6,063 bases of DNA from CALAED01 sp937891035 (GCA_035642125.1 DASQSZ010000029.1:1-6063); one strand, 5' to 3'. Shown: positions 1 through 5,451, counted from the stretch's first letter. Numbers and translations are program-made. Notes: generated by a model not told the origin, from the letters alone.

Positions 1-141
1 ACCCACTTCGTCGCCGAGTTCGAGACCGCGCACGCCCAGCTGAACGCGGGTCTCGTCATCACGACGATCCCGCTCGTCGTGCTGTTCCTGCTCGCCACAA
101 AGCAGATCGTGGCCGGCCTGACCGCCGGAATGTCCCGGTGA
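1..141 (+). CDS. ABC sugar transporter permease, C-terminal end (partial)
   Basis: This is the last 46 residues of a membrane protein whose start lies before the window. The frame opens at base 1 and ends with TGA at 139-141. A hydrophobic stretch at about residues 16-33 (LVITTIPLVVLFLLATKQ) is the final transmembrane helix. It is followed by the short cytoplasmic tail QIVAGLTAGMSR, which resembles the conserved 'GLTAG' ending of MalG/UgpE-type permeases of carbohydrate ABC importers. By family knowledge it would form half of the membrane channel with a partner permease, a lipoprotein binding protein and an ATPase. None of those is in view, so the substrate cannot be told. It is probably the last gene of its operon, because the next gene has its own promoter-like box. 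Confidence 0.75.
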   Translation, partial: THFVAEFETAHAQLNAGLVITTIPLVVLFLLATKQIVAGLTAGMSR

Positions 142-183
142 AGCCCGGGGACCTCCCGGTGCCGGGTACCGAGCGGTCGGCCG

Positions 184-189
184 TACGAT
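184..189 (+). promoter_or_regulatory. -10 box TACGAT for a leaderless HAD transcript
   Basis: TACGAT fits the actinobacterial TANNNT -10 pattern. Exactly 7 nt separate it from the GTG start codon at 197, so transcription would begin at or next to the G of the start codon. No Shine-Dalgarno sequence is present before the GTG, which agrees with a leaderless mRNA. No clear -35 hexamer is seen. Confidence 0.5.
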
Positions 190-196
190 CGATTCC

Positions 197-844
197 GTGG
201 CGCTTCGTGGACTGATCTTCGACTGGGGCGGCGTGCTGACCTCGCCGCTCGCCGACTCGGTCGCCGCGTGGCTGGCCGCCGACCGCATCGACGCCCACGG
301 CTACCGCACCCTCATGCGCGCCTGGGTGGCCGATGCCTACGACGGCGGCGGCGCCAACCCCATCCACGGCCTGGAGTTGGGCACGCTGGACCCGGCCGAA
401 TTCGAGCGGCTGCTCGCCGCCCGGCTGCGCACCGTCGACGGCGGGCCGGTCGCGGCCCAGGGCCTGATCAAGCGCATGTTCGAGACGTTCGCGCCGGTCG
501 AGCAGATGTACGACGCGCTGCGCGCGGCACGCACGCACGAGCTGTCGACGGGCCTGCTGTCCAACTCCTGGGGCAACGACTACCCACGCGAGCTGTGGGA
601 CGAGCTGTTCGACGCGGTCGTGATCTCGAGCGAGGTGGGCCTGCGCAAACCCGACGAGCGCATCTACCGGCACGCCGCCGCCGCGCTCGGCCTGGATCCG
701 GCCGAATGCGTCTTCGTCGACGACATCGAGCACAACGTCCGCGCGGCGGAGACCGTCGGCATGGTCGGCGTCCACCACCTCTCGCCCGACCAGACCGTCA
801 CCAGGCTCGAAGAGCTCTTCCGCGTTCCGCTGCGGGATCGTTGA
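197..844 (+). CDS. HAD superfamily hydrolase (subfamily IA-like, DWGG motif)
   Basis: A 215-residue cytoplasmic haloacid dehalogenase-fold protein starting at GTG. The core motifs are in the usual order. Motif I is FDWGGVLT with nucleophile Asp9. Motif II is LLSNSW with Ser122. Motif III is Lys151 in GLRKPDERIY. Motif IV is VFVDDIEHN with Asp175 and Asp176 as Mg2+ ligands. Residues about 16-100 form the helical cap of a subfamily IA enzyme. Length is normal for stand-alone members. Position +2 from the nucleophile is Gly11 instead of the usual general acid/base Asp, as in the 'DFGGVL' and YihX-like branch. By family it should hydrolyse a small phosphate ester, but the substrate is unknown. 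The GTG is chosen because motif I begins 8 residues in and a -10 box lies 7 nt upstream. A second, different HAD gene lies two genes downstream. Confidence 0.88.
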   Translation: MALRGLIFDWGGVLTSPLADSVAAWLAADRIDAHGYRTLMRAWVADAYDGGGANPIHGLELGTLDPAEFERLLAARLRTVDGGPVAAQGLIKRMFETFAPVEQMYDALRAARTHELSTGLLSNSWGNDYPRELWDELFDAVVISSEVGLRKPDERIYRHAAAALGLDPAECVFVDDIEHNVRAAETVGMVGVHHLSPDQTVTRLEELFRVPLRDR

Positions 845-852
845 TGTTCGCC

Positions 853-877
853 CGCTGATGGGGATTTCCCCGCAGTG
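853..877 (+). terminator. Hairpin after the first HAD gene, possible terminator
   Basis: CGCTG (853-857) and GGGG (860-863) pair with CCCC (868-871) and CAGTG (873-877). There is a small internal loop, one G.T wobble and an ATTT loop. The hairpin starts 8 nt after the HAD stop codon. No T-run follows, so termination or 3' end protection is only suggested. Confidence 0.3.
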
Positions 878-965
878 CGGCCCGGCACCTGGCACACTCT
901 GAGCACCGTACCGGGGCCGTGTGGCCCGCGACCTGGCCACCGCCGGGGTGATCACCGAGAGGGAC

Positions 966-1478
966 ATGCGCGTCTACCTGCCGTCCACGCTTCCCGCGCT
1001 GGCGCGAGCGCTGGCCGGCGGCGAGATCGGGCCAGTACCGGTCCGCGCGTACGCCGTGACCCCCGCGTTGCGCGAGTGGTATGCCGAGGGCGATCTCGAA
1101 GAGTTGGAGTACGCGGCCTTGACGGCGGCGGCCCGTGCGTCGCTGCGCCTCATCGCCGACGCGGTGGAGGCACTGCCGCGCCGGGTCGTGCTGGTCGCCG
1201 AGGTGCCCGAGGACGTCGTCACCAAGCAGCCGGGCGACGGCGACCTCGACGCCGGCGCCGACCGGGCCATGGTGTGGCTGATGGCGCCGGTCCCGCTCGC
1301 CAAGGTCGTCTCCGGGCATGTGGACGACCGAGCGGCCACCGACGACGTCCGTACGGCGGTCGCGGCCCTGCCGGCCGCCGACGCGGGGGACGAGGACGCC
1401 CAGTTCACCGTGAGCGCCGCCGAGGGCCACGAGCTCATGTGGTACGCCACCCAAGAGCTCCCGCACCTGTTCGGCTGA
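966..1478 (+). CDS. DUF6912-like conserved actinobacterial protein
   Basis: A predicted soluble protein of 170 residues with no known function. From memory it resembles the actinobacterial family catalogued as DUF6912. The start MRVYLPSTLPAL, the block VTPALREWYAEGDLEELEYAA (about residues 31-51) and the helix AARASLRLIADAV (about 55-67) match that pattern. The middle VVLVAEVP and AMVWLMAPVPLAKVV look like beta strands, and an acidic linker (DAGDEDAQ) precedes a conserved-looking ELMWYATQELPHLF tail. No signal peptide or membrane segment is visible. The ATG at 966 is preferred over the in-frame GTG at 921 because the recognisable family sequence begins there and GAGAGGG (957-963) lies just upstream, although its spacing is short. 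It sits between two HAD phosphatase-like genes, so a linked role is possible but unproven. Confidence 0.8.
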   Translation: MRVYLPSTLPALARALAGGEIGPVPVRAYAVTPALREWYAEGDLEELEYAALTAAARASLRLIADAVEALPRRVVLVAEVPEDVVTKQPGDGDLDAGADRAMVWLMAPVPLAKVVSGHVDDRAATDDVRTAVAALPAADAGDEDAQFTVSAAEGHELMWYATQELPHLFG

Positions 1479-1512
1479 GATTTATTGAGCGGAACACCGC
1501 GGCCCATCCCGG

Positions 1513-1518
1513 TAATCT
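1513..1518 (+). promoter_or_regulatory. -10 box TAATCT for the second HAD gene
   Basis: TAATCT fits TANNNT and lies 9 nt before the ATG at 1528, so the transcript would be leaderless or have a leader of only a few bases. No ribosome binding site is visible between the box and the ATG. GGAAC at 1491-1495 could act as a -35 of the ECF type, but this is weak. Confidence 0.45.
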
Positions 1519-1527
1519 TGTGTCGAA

Positions 1528-2166
1528 ATGGTGCATATCGTATGGGATTGGAACGGCACGCTCTTCGACGATGTCGAAGCCGTGGTGGACGCGACGAGCG
1601 AGATCTTCGCCCCTTATGGGCTGGGCCCGTTCGGCGTCGACGAGTTCAGGGCCTTCTACACGCGCCCGATCTGGGTGGCCTACGAGCGGCTGCTCGGCCG
1701 CACCCTTGAGGCCGGGGAGTGGGAACGGCTCGACAGCGCCTGGCACGACAGCTATCACCGGCTGATGGAGCGGTGCGCGCTGGCCGCCGACGCGCGCCAG
1801 ACCATCAACATGCTGACGGCCGCCGGCCACTCGCAGTCGCTGCTGTCGATGTGGCGGCACGAGCAACTGGTCCCGACGGTCGCGCGGCTCGGCCTGACCG
1901 ACGCGTTCCGCCGCGTCGACGGGCTGCGGCTCCCCGAGCAGGCGGGCGGGCGCAAGGCCGGCCTGCTCGACCGGCACCTCGCCGGGCTCGGCGTTGACGC
2001 GGCCGACGTTCTGATGATCGGAGACAGCGCCGACGACGCCATCGCCGCCCGGCAGGCGGGCGCACGCGCTGTGCTGTACGCGGGCGGCATGACGGGCCGC
2101 GCCAACCTGGAGCGGCTCGGCGTCCCCGTGGTGACCCGCCTCACCGACGCCGTCAACCACATCTGA
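1528..2166 (+). CDS. HAD superfamily hydrolase (WDWNGTL type)
   Basis: A 212-residue cytoplasmic HAD-fold protein. Motif I is VWDWNGTLFDD with nucleophile Asp7. Motif II is SLLSMW with Ser107. Motif III is Lys143 in GGRKAGLL. Motif IV is VLMIGDSADDAIAARQAG with Asp166 and the metal-binding acidic pair Asp169/Asp170. Residues about 16-85 form a helical cap, as in phosphoglycolate phosphatase-like enzymes. The residue two after the nucleophile is Asn9 where most phosphatases carry Asp, so the catalytic general acid is altered. A substrate cannot be assigned. The ATG is fixed by the motif at residue 7 and the -10 box directly upstream. It lies 49 nt after the DUF6912-like gene. The 148 nt after its stop contain a CCGGGT (2192-2197)/ACCCGG (2214-2219) inverted repeat with no T-run. 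Confidence 0.88.
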   Translation: MVHIVWDWNGTLFDDVEAVVDATSEIFAPYGLGPFGVDEFRAFYTRPIWVAYERLLGRTLEAGEWERLDSAWHDSYHRLMERCALAADARQTINMLTAAGHSQSLLSMWRHEQLVPTVARLGLTDAFRRVDGLRLPEQAGGRKAGLLDRHLAGLGVDAADVLMIGDSADDAIAARQAGARAVLYAGGMTGRANLERLGVPVVTRLTDAVNHI

Positions 2167-2304
2167 TCGCTTTGTGGGCGCCGCCCCGGGGCCGGGTCTT
2201 CAAGATCACGGACACCCGGGGCATCTCTATGTGGCTGGGGGAATGAGGCTCGGGCGCGCCGCGACGGGCCGCTGCCGGGTAGCGTCGGGCGGATCGAACG
2301 GATC

Positions 2305-2308
2305 GGAG
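2305..2308 (+). promoter_or_regulatory. Ribosome binding site deciding the start at 2315
   Basis: GGAG within CGGAGAAAG lies 6 nt before ATG 2315. The frame is open further upstream to 2174, but those 47 codons are not family-like and lack a similar site. Confidence 0.6.
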
Positions 2309-2314
2309 AAAGCA

Positions 2315-2752
2315 ATGCGCAACACCGAATTGGCGAAGCTCGGCGGGCTGGTCGGGGAGTGGACGACGACGTTGTCGAACGCCTGGTTCCTCGAACCGCC
2401 GGGCGCGGAGGTGCCGGGCACGACCACCATCGAGTGGCTCGGCGAGTCGTTGCTGGTCGTGCGGTCGGAGCTGGGCGAAGGCGAGGACCACTCCGCGATG
2501 AGCCTTGTCATCGGGCGCAGCGATCCGAACGACGCCTACGTCGTGCTCTACCAGGACGACCGCGGCGTCTGCCGCAAGTTCGCCATGACCTTCGGCGGCG
2601 GACACTGGACCATGACCCGCGAGGACCCGGACTTCCACCAACGCTTCATCGCCGACGTCGAGAAGGATCGCATCCGCGGACGCTGGGAGGCCTCCGAGGA
2701 CCAGGGCAAGACCTGGCGGAAGGACTTCGACCTCACCTTCGAGCGGAACTGA
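2315..2752 (+). CDS. DUF1579-like small beta-barrel protein
   Basis: A 145-residue soluble protein without a signal peptide or membrane helix. Its pattern resembles DUF1579-like, lipocalin-type proteins. It opens with LGGLVGEWTTTL (about residues 9-20), has an alternating strand-rich middle (TTTIEWLGESLLVVRSEL, SLVIGRSDPNDAYVVLYQDDRGV), and ends with RGRWEASEDQGKTWRKDFDLTFER (about 121-144). The paired GEW near the start and GRWE..W..DFDLTF at the end are typical of proteins annotated as hypothetical or DUF1579 in actinomycetes. No ligand or enzymatic activity can be stated. The start at 2315 is chosen for its GGAG at 6 nt spacing. The gene probably has its own promoter in the 148-bp gap, though none is clear. 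Its stop lies 22 nt from the stop of the convergent pruA, with no obvious bidirectional terminator between. Confidence 0.8.
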   Translation: MRNTELAKLGGLVGEWTTTLSNAWFLEPPGAEVPGTTTIEWLGESLLVVRSELGEGEDHSAMSLVIGRSDPNDAYVVLYQDDRGVCRKFAMTFGGGHWTMTREDPDFHQRFIADVEKDRIRGRWEASEDQGKTWRKDFDLTFERN

Positions 2753-2774
2753 GCCGAGGTCCGGCGTGCGGGGG

Positions 2775-4406
2775 TTACGATCCCATGTGCGGGTAGCGGT
2801 GGTCGGTCGCTGGGACGAACGTCTCCTTGATCGATCGGACGCTCACCCAGCGGGTCAGATTGAAGATCGACCCGGCCTTGTCGTTGGTGCCGCTCGCCCG
2901 CGCCCCGCCGAACGGCTGTTGCCCGACGACCGCGCCCGTGGGCTTGTCGTTGATGTAGAAGTTGCCGGCGGCGAAGCGCAGCTTGTCGGTGGCGGCGGCG
3001 ATCGCGGCGCGGTCCTGCGCGACGATCGAGCCCGTCAGGCCGTACGGCGCGGCCCGTTCCATCTGGGTGAGCATCGCGTCGTAGTCGCCGTCCTCGTACA
3101 CGTGCACGCCGAGGATCGGGCCGAAGTACTCCTTGGTGAAGATCTCATCGGCGGGGTCGGCGGCCTCGAGGATGGTCGGCTCGACGAAGTAGCCCTCGGT
3201 GTCGTCGGCGCCGCCGCCGACGAGGATGCGCAGCCCGTTCGTCTCCCGCGCCCGGTCGAGGGCCGCGCTGTGCTTGGCGAAGGCCCGTTCGTCGATGACC
3301 GCGCCCATGAACAGCGACAGGTCTTCGGCGACGTTGCCCATGGTGAGCGACTCGGCCACGTCGCACAGGTCGTCGCGCATCCCCTCCCACAGCGAGCGCG
3401 GCACGTACGCGCGGGAGGCCGCCGAGCACTTTTGCCCCTGATACTCGAAGGCGCCGCGGATCAGGATGGTCTGGAGCGCCTCGGGGTCGGCGCTCGGGTG
3501 CGCCACGACGAAGTCCTTGCCTCCGGTCTCGCCGACGAGCCGCGGGTACGACCGGTACCCGGCGATGTTCTCCCCGACCGTGCGCCACAGGTGCTGGAAG
3601 GTCGCCGTACTGCCGGTGAAGTGGATGCCGGCCAAGTCGGGATGGGTGAGCGCCGCGGTTGAGACGGCCTGTCCGTCGCCCGTCACCAGGTTGATCACCC
3701 CGGGCGGCAGCCCGGCCTCCTCGAGAAGCCGCATGGTCAGGTGCGCGGCGAGTTGCTGGGTGGGCGACGGCTTCCAGAGGACCACGTTGCCCATGAGCGC
3801 GGCCGAGGTGGGCAGGTTCGCGGCGATAGAGGTGAAGTTGAACGGAGTGATCGCCAGCACGAAGCCTTCGAGCGGGCGGTATTCCATCCTGTTCCAGACG
3901 CCGGGGGAGGAGATCGGCTGGTGCGTGAGCAACTGCCGCCCGTAGTCAACGTTGAACCGCCAAAAGTCGATCAGCTCGCATGCCGCGTCGATCTCCGCCT
4001 GATAGACGGACTTGGACTGCCCGAGGATCGAGGCGGCGTTCAACGTCGCCCGCCACGGGCCCGCTAGCAGGTCCGCAGCCCGCAGGAAGATGGCGGCCCG
4101 GTCGTCATACGACAGCGCCCGCCAGCCGGGCGCGGCCTGCGCGGCCGCCTCGATGGCCGCCCGCACATCCTCTTCCGTCGCGTTGCCCATGCGCCCGAGC
4201 ACGTGGAGGTGGTTGTGCGGCTGGACGACGTCGATCGGCGCGCCGCCGCCGAGCCGCCGCGCCCCGCCGATCGTCATGGTCAGCTCGTGCCGTTCGCTGG
4301 CGAGCTCTTTGATCTTGGCCTCTAGCGCGCCGCGCTCGCGGCTGCCCGGGGCGTACGATTTGATCGGCTCGTTGGCCGGTGCGGGCACATTCGTGACGGC
4401 GTCCAT
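2775..4406 (-). CDS. pruA: 1-pyrroline-5-carboxylate (glutamate semialdehyde) dehydrogenase
   Basis: This 543-residue enzyme oxidises L-glutamate gamma-semialdehyde to glutamate with NAD+, the second step of proline degradation in the cytoplasm. Aldehyde dehydrogenase features are complete. The oxyanion Asn190 lies in ITPFNFT. NAD-binding Lys212 lies in LWKPSP. The turn FTGST is at 263-267. General base Glu293 lies in GETGGK. The nucleophile Cys327 lies in GQKCSA, 34 residues after Glu293 as in the family. EYFGP is at 426-430 and PFGGARASGTNDK at 498-510. Length fits the stand-alone P5C dehydrogenase (TIGR01236-like) type, not a fused PutA. ATG 4406 is chosen over the in-frame ATG 4421 because GGGAG lies 8 nt upstream of it and MDAVTNVPAP is the usual actinobacterial N-terminus. 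No proline dehydrogenase or PucR-type regulator is adjacent in the window. The 1.2 kb upstream is non-coding. Confidence 0.96.
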   Translation of the reverse strand: MDAVTNVPAPANEPIKSYAPGSRERGALEAKIKELASERHELTMTIGGARRLGGGAPIDVVQPHNHLHVLGRMGNATEEDVRAAIEAAAQAAPGWRALSYDDRAAIFLRAADLLAGPWRATLNAASILGQSKSVYQAEIDAACELIDFWRFNVDYGRQLLTHQPISSPGVWNRMEYRPLEGFVLAITPFNFTSIAANLPTSAALMGNVVLWKPSPTQQLAAHLTMRLLEEAGLPPGVINLVTGDGQAVSTAALTHPDLAGIHFTGSTATFQHLWRTVGENIAGYRSYPRLVGETGGKDFVVAHPSADPEALQTILIRGAFEYQGQKCSAASRAYVPRSLWEGMRDDLCDVAESLTMGNVAEDLSLFMGAVIDERAFAKHSAALDRARETNGLRILVGGGADDTEGYFVEPTILEAADPADEIFTKEYFGPILGVHVYEDGDYDAMLTQMERAAPYGLTGSIVAQDRAAIAAATDKLRFAAGNFYINDKPTGAVVGQQPFGGARASGTNDKAGSIFNLTRWVSVRSIKETFVPATDHRYPHMGS

Positions 4407-4459
4407 GTAGTGCGCTCCCATGATCCCGACATCGTTGTCGTTCTATGTCCTCGGTTGAC

Positions 4460-4484
4460 GCGCGCAGCGCGCCATGACCGGTCA
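4460..4484 (-). promoter_or_regulatory. Two palindromes upstream of pruA, operator candidates
   Basis: GCGCGC-A-GCGCGC (4460-4472) is a perfect palindrome with a one-base centre. TGACCGGTCA (4475-4484) is a perfect 10-bp palindrome two bases further on. They lie about 55-80 nt before the pruA start codon, where a regulator would bind. No convincing -10/-35 pair for pruA was found, so the role is inferred from position and symmetry only. Confidence 0.35.
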
Positions 4485-4525
4485 GCGACGGTTTGGTGCA
4501 GACTTACCCCATCTGCCCGGTCCCG

Positions 4526-4545
4526 ATGCACCCACGATTGTGCAT
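4526..4545. repeat. Short inverted repeat ATGCAC/GTGCAT
   Basis: ATGCAC (4526-4531) and GTGCAT (4540-4545) form a perfect 6-bp inverted repeat around an 8-nt centre. It lies in the pruA upstream region and could be a protein-binding site or a weak hairpin. Confidence 0.35.
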
Positions 4546-4725
4546 GTTGCGGCGCCACCTTGCTGTGCCGGGGGGCGGTTTCGAGACGGCCGCATCGTCC
4601 CTACCTGCGCAGACATCGGCACGAGCAAGAGGCGACGACGGCTGGTCGGGGGCGACCGCGGGGGCCGCGGCGCGGCCGATGCCGTCGGGCACATTCCCCT
4701 GCGCGGCGGTTCGTGGGTGTGGCGG

Positions 4726-4759
4726 GTGGCCGGCAGCCCCGTGATCGGCTGCCGGCCAC
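4726..4759. repeat. Perfect 13-bp hairpin
   Basis: GTGGCCGGCAGCC (4726-4738) pairs without mismatch with GGCTGCCGGCCAC (4747-4759) around the 8-nt loop CCGTGATC. It has no T-run on either side, so a standard intrinsic terminator is not indicated. It may be the first stem of a degenerate third copy of the element at 4833 and 5030: its right arm is followed by GTC, as in the 4833 copy, and TCGTGGGC recurs about 40 nt further on. Confidence 0.7.
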
Positions 4760-4805
4760 GTCGGTGAGCGCCCGTGCCGATGTTCTCGCATCTTGTCACC
4801 CCGTC

Positions 4806-4831
4806 GTGGGCGCGTGTCGAGGCGCGCCCAC
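4806..4831. repeat. Perfect 9-bp hairpin
   Basis: GTGGGCGCG (4806-4814) pairs with CGCGCCCAC (4823-4831) around the 8-nt loop TGTCGAGG. It ends one base before the much larger hairpin at 4833, so the two could stack coaxially in an RNA. Confidence 0.65.
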
Positions 4832-4832
4832 T

Positions 4833-4937
4833 GTGGCGGTGCCCCCACTCTCAGGCTTCCTAGGGGGCGTGGGAGCACCGCCACGTCACTCCTGGCGTCA
4901 CGTGACCCAGGAGATCCCCTCATCGTGGGCAGGATGG
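4833..4937. repeat. Structured tandem element, copy A
   Basis: Copy A starts with a hairpin. GTGGCGGTGCCCCCAC (4833-4848) pairs with GTGGGAGCACCGCCAC (4869-4884) at 15 of 16 positions. The one mismatch, C4843 with A4874, would be a G.U pair if the minus strand is transcribed. The loop is 20 nt. Next comes the box CCCAGGAGATCCC (4906-4918), 10 variable bases, and GCAGGATGG (4929-4937). The box is partly taken up in a second hairpin, CTCCTGG (4889-4895) with CCAGGAG (4907-4913), whose loop holds the palindrome GTCACGTGAC (4897-4906). Copy B has the same order of parts. The function is unknown. Confidence 0.65.
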
Positions 4938-4944
4938 GGGCCCG

Positions 4945-4986
4945 TGCGCACAGCCGTTCGGTGTATTCCTCGCCGGCCGGTGCGCA
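4945..4986. repeat. Hairpin downstream of copy A
   Basis: TGCGCAC (4945-4951) pairs with GTGCGCA (4980-4986). An inner GCCG (4953-4956) can pair with CGGC (4974-4977). It occupies the same relative place as the 5161-5199 hairpin after copy B, though the sequences are not alike. Confidence 0.4.
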
Positions 4987-5029
4987 TCGCAGGTCGGTTG
5001 GGCGGACTGCATCGTCGCCGGCGCTCGCC

Positions 5030-5142
5030 GTGGCGGTGTCCCCACTCGCCCCTTGACCCCCTGCGGGGATTGTGGGGACACCGCCTCCACCATCTCAGCC
5101 GTGAATTCCGCCCAGGAGATCCCTCGGCTGTGCGCAGGATGG
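5030..5142. repeat. Structured tandem element, copy B
   Basis: Copy B starts GTGGCGGTGTCCCCAC (5030-5045). Its 14 bases from 5032 pair perfectly with GTGGGGACACCGCC (5072-5085). The 26-nt loop can form an inner CCCC/GGGG stem (5057-5060 with 5065-5068). The box CCCAGGAGATCCC (5111-5123) and GCAGGATGG (5134-5142) lie exactly 205 bp after the same boxes of copy A, with the same 10-base gap. A flanking stem CAGCCG (5096-5101)/CGGCTG (5125-5130) would display the box in its loop. Compared with copy A, the stem has a C-G pair changed to T-A on both sides (T5039 with A5078). Confidence 0.65.
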
Positions 5143-5160
5143 CGTCCGGCACTCCGTGGT

Positions 5161-5199
5161 GGAGCGTGTCGGCTTACCCCCGGCCGACAGGTACGCTCC
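5161..5199. repeat. Bulged long hairpin after copy B
   Basis: GGAGCGT (5161-5167) pairs with ACGCTCC (5193-5199), and GTCGGC (5168-5173) pairs with GCCGAC (5183-5188). This gives 13 base pairs interrupted by a 4-nt bulge AGGT on the 3' side, with a 9-nt loop. No T-run follows. The bulge in an otherwise exact stem looks more like a folded RNA than a DNA operator. Confidence 0.6.
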
Positions 5200-5265
5200 T
5201 CGCCATTCCTGCTTGAGATAGGTCGTTGTGGTCGGGCCATGCACATAGGTCTAGCCTGGTTTTGG

Positions 5266-5296
5266 TTGTCTGGAAGGATGTCGGGCGCCCAGACAA
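5266..5296. repeat. Perfect 8-bp hairpin
   Basis: TTGTCTGG (5266-5273) pairs with CCAGACAA (5289-5296) around a 15-nt loop. It is less GC-rich than the other stems and marks the right edge of the hairpin-rich stretch. Confidence 0.5.
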
Positions 5297-5420
5297 ACAA
5301 CGATGGACATAATCCGGGGCCGCGCGAGGGTTCTGTCGCCTCTCGGCCGGTACGTTGTCGCAGTTCATGGCCGTGCCGACCGACCTTGGCCGAGGGCGGG
5401 ATAGCGCCTGCGGCCCGGCA

Positions 5421-5451
5421 TTGTCAGGCCATGACACACGGCTCATATACC
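5421..5451 (+). promoter_or_regulatory. Weak promoter candidate upstream of the STAND gene
   Basis: TTGTCA (5421-5426) matches five of six bases of a -35 box, and TATACC (5446-5451) is a partial -10 at 19 bp. It would give a leader of about 150 nt before 5606. A second option closer to the gene is TATCAT (5549-5554), which fits TANNNT but has no good -35. Confidence 0.22.

Noticed and set aside
59..2160. Long minus-strand open frames opposite the HAD/DUF6912 genes (59-967, 798-1466, 1435-2160)
   Set aside because: They mirror the GC-biased codons of clear plus-strand genes. Their translations are Arg/Ala/Gly-rich with no domain pattern.
2766..3662. 298-codon plus-strand frame within pruA
   Set aside because: It lies entirely antisense to an enzyme with complete catalytic motifs and has a low-complexity translation.
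4726..4759. Intrinsic terminator
   Set aside because: The stem is strong, but neither strand shows a T-run after it and it does not directly follow a gene.
4726..5199. CRISPR array
   Set aside because: There are only two or three non-identical copies with ~200-bp spacing. Repeats and spacers are not of uniform length.
4410..5216. 268-codon plus-strand frame across the intergenic region
   Set aside because: It runs through the hairpins. The two repeats inside it fall in different reading frames (205-bp offset), and the Arg/Pro-rich translation resembles no family.
4640..5300. Insertion sequence or MITE
   Set aside because: No transposase, no matching terminal inverted repeats around the whole block and no target duplication could be seen. 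A mobile origin is not excluded but unsupported.
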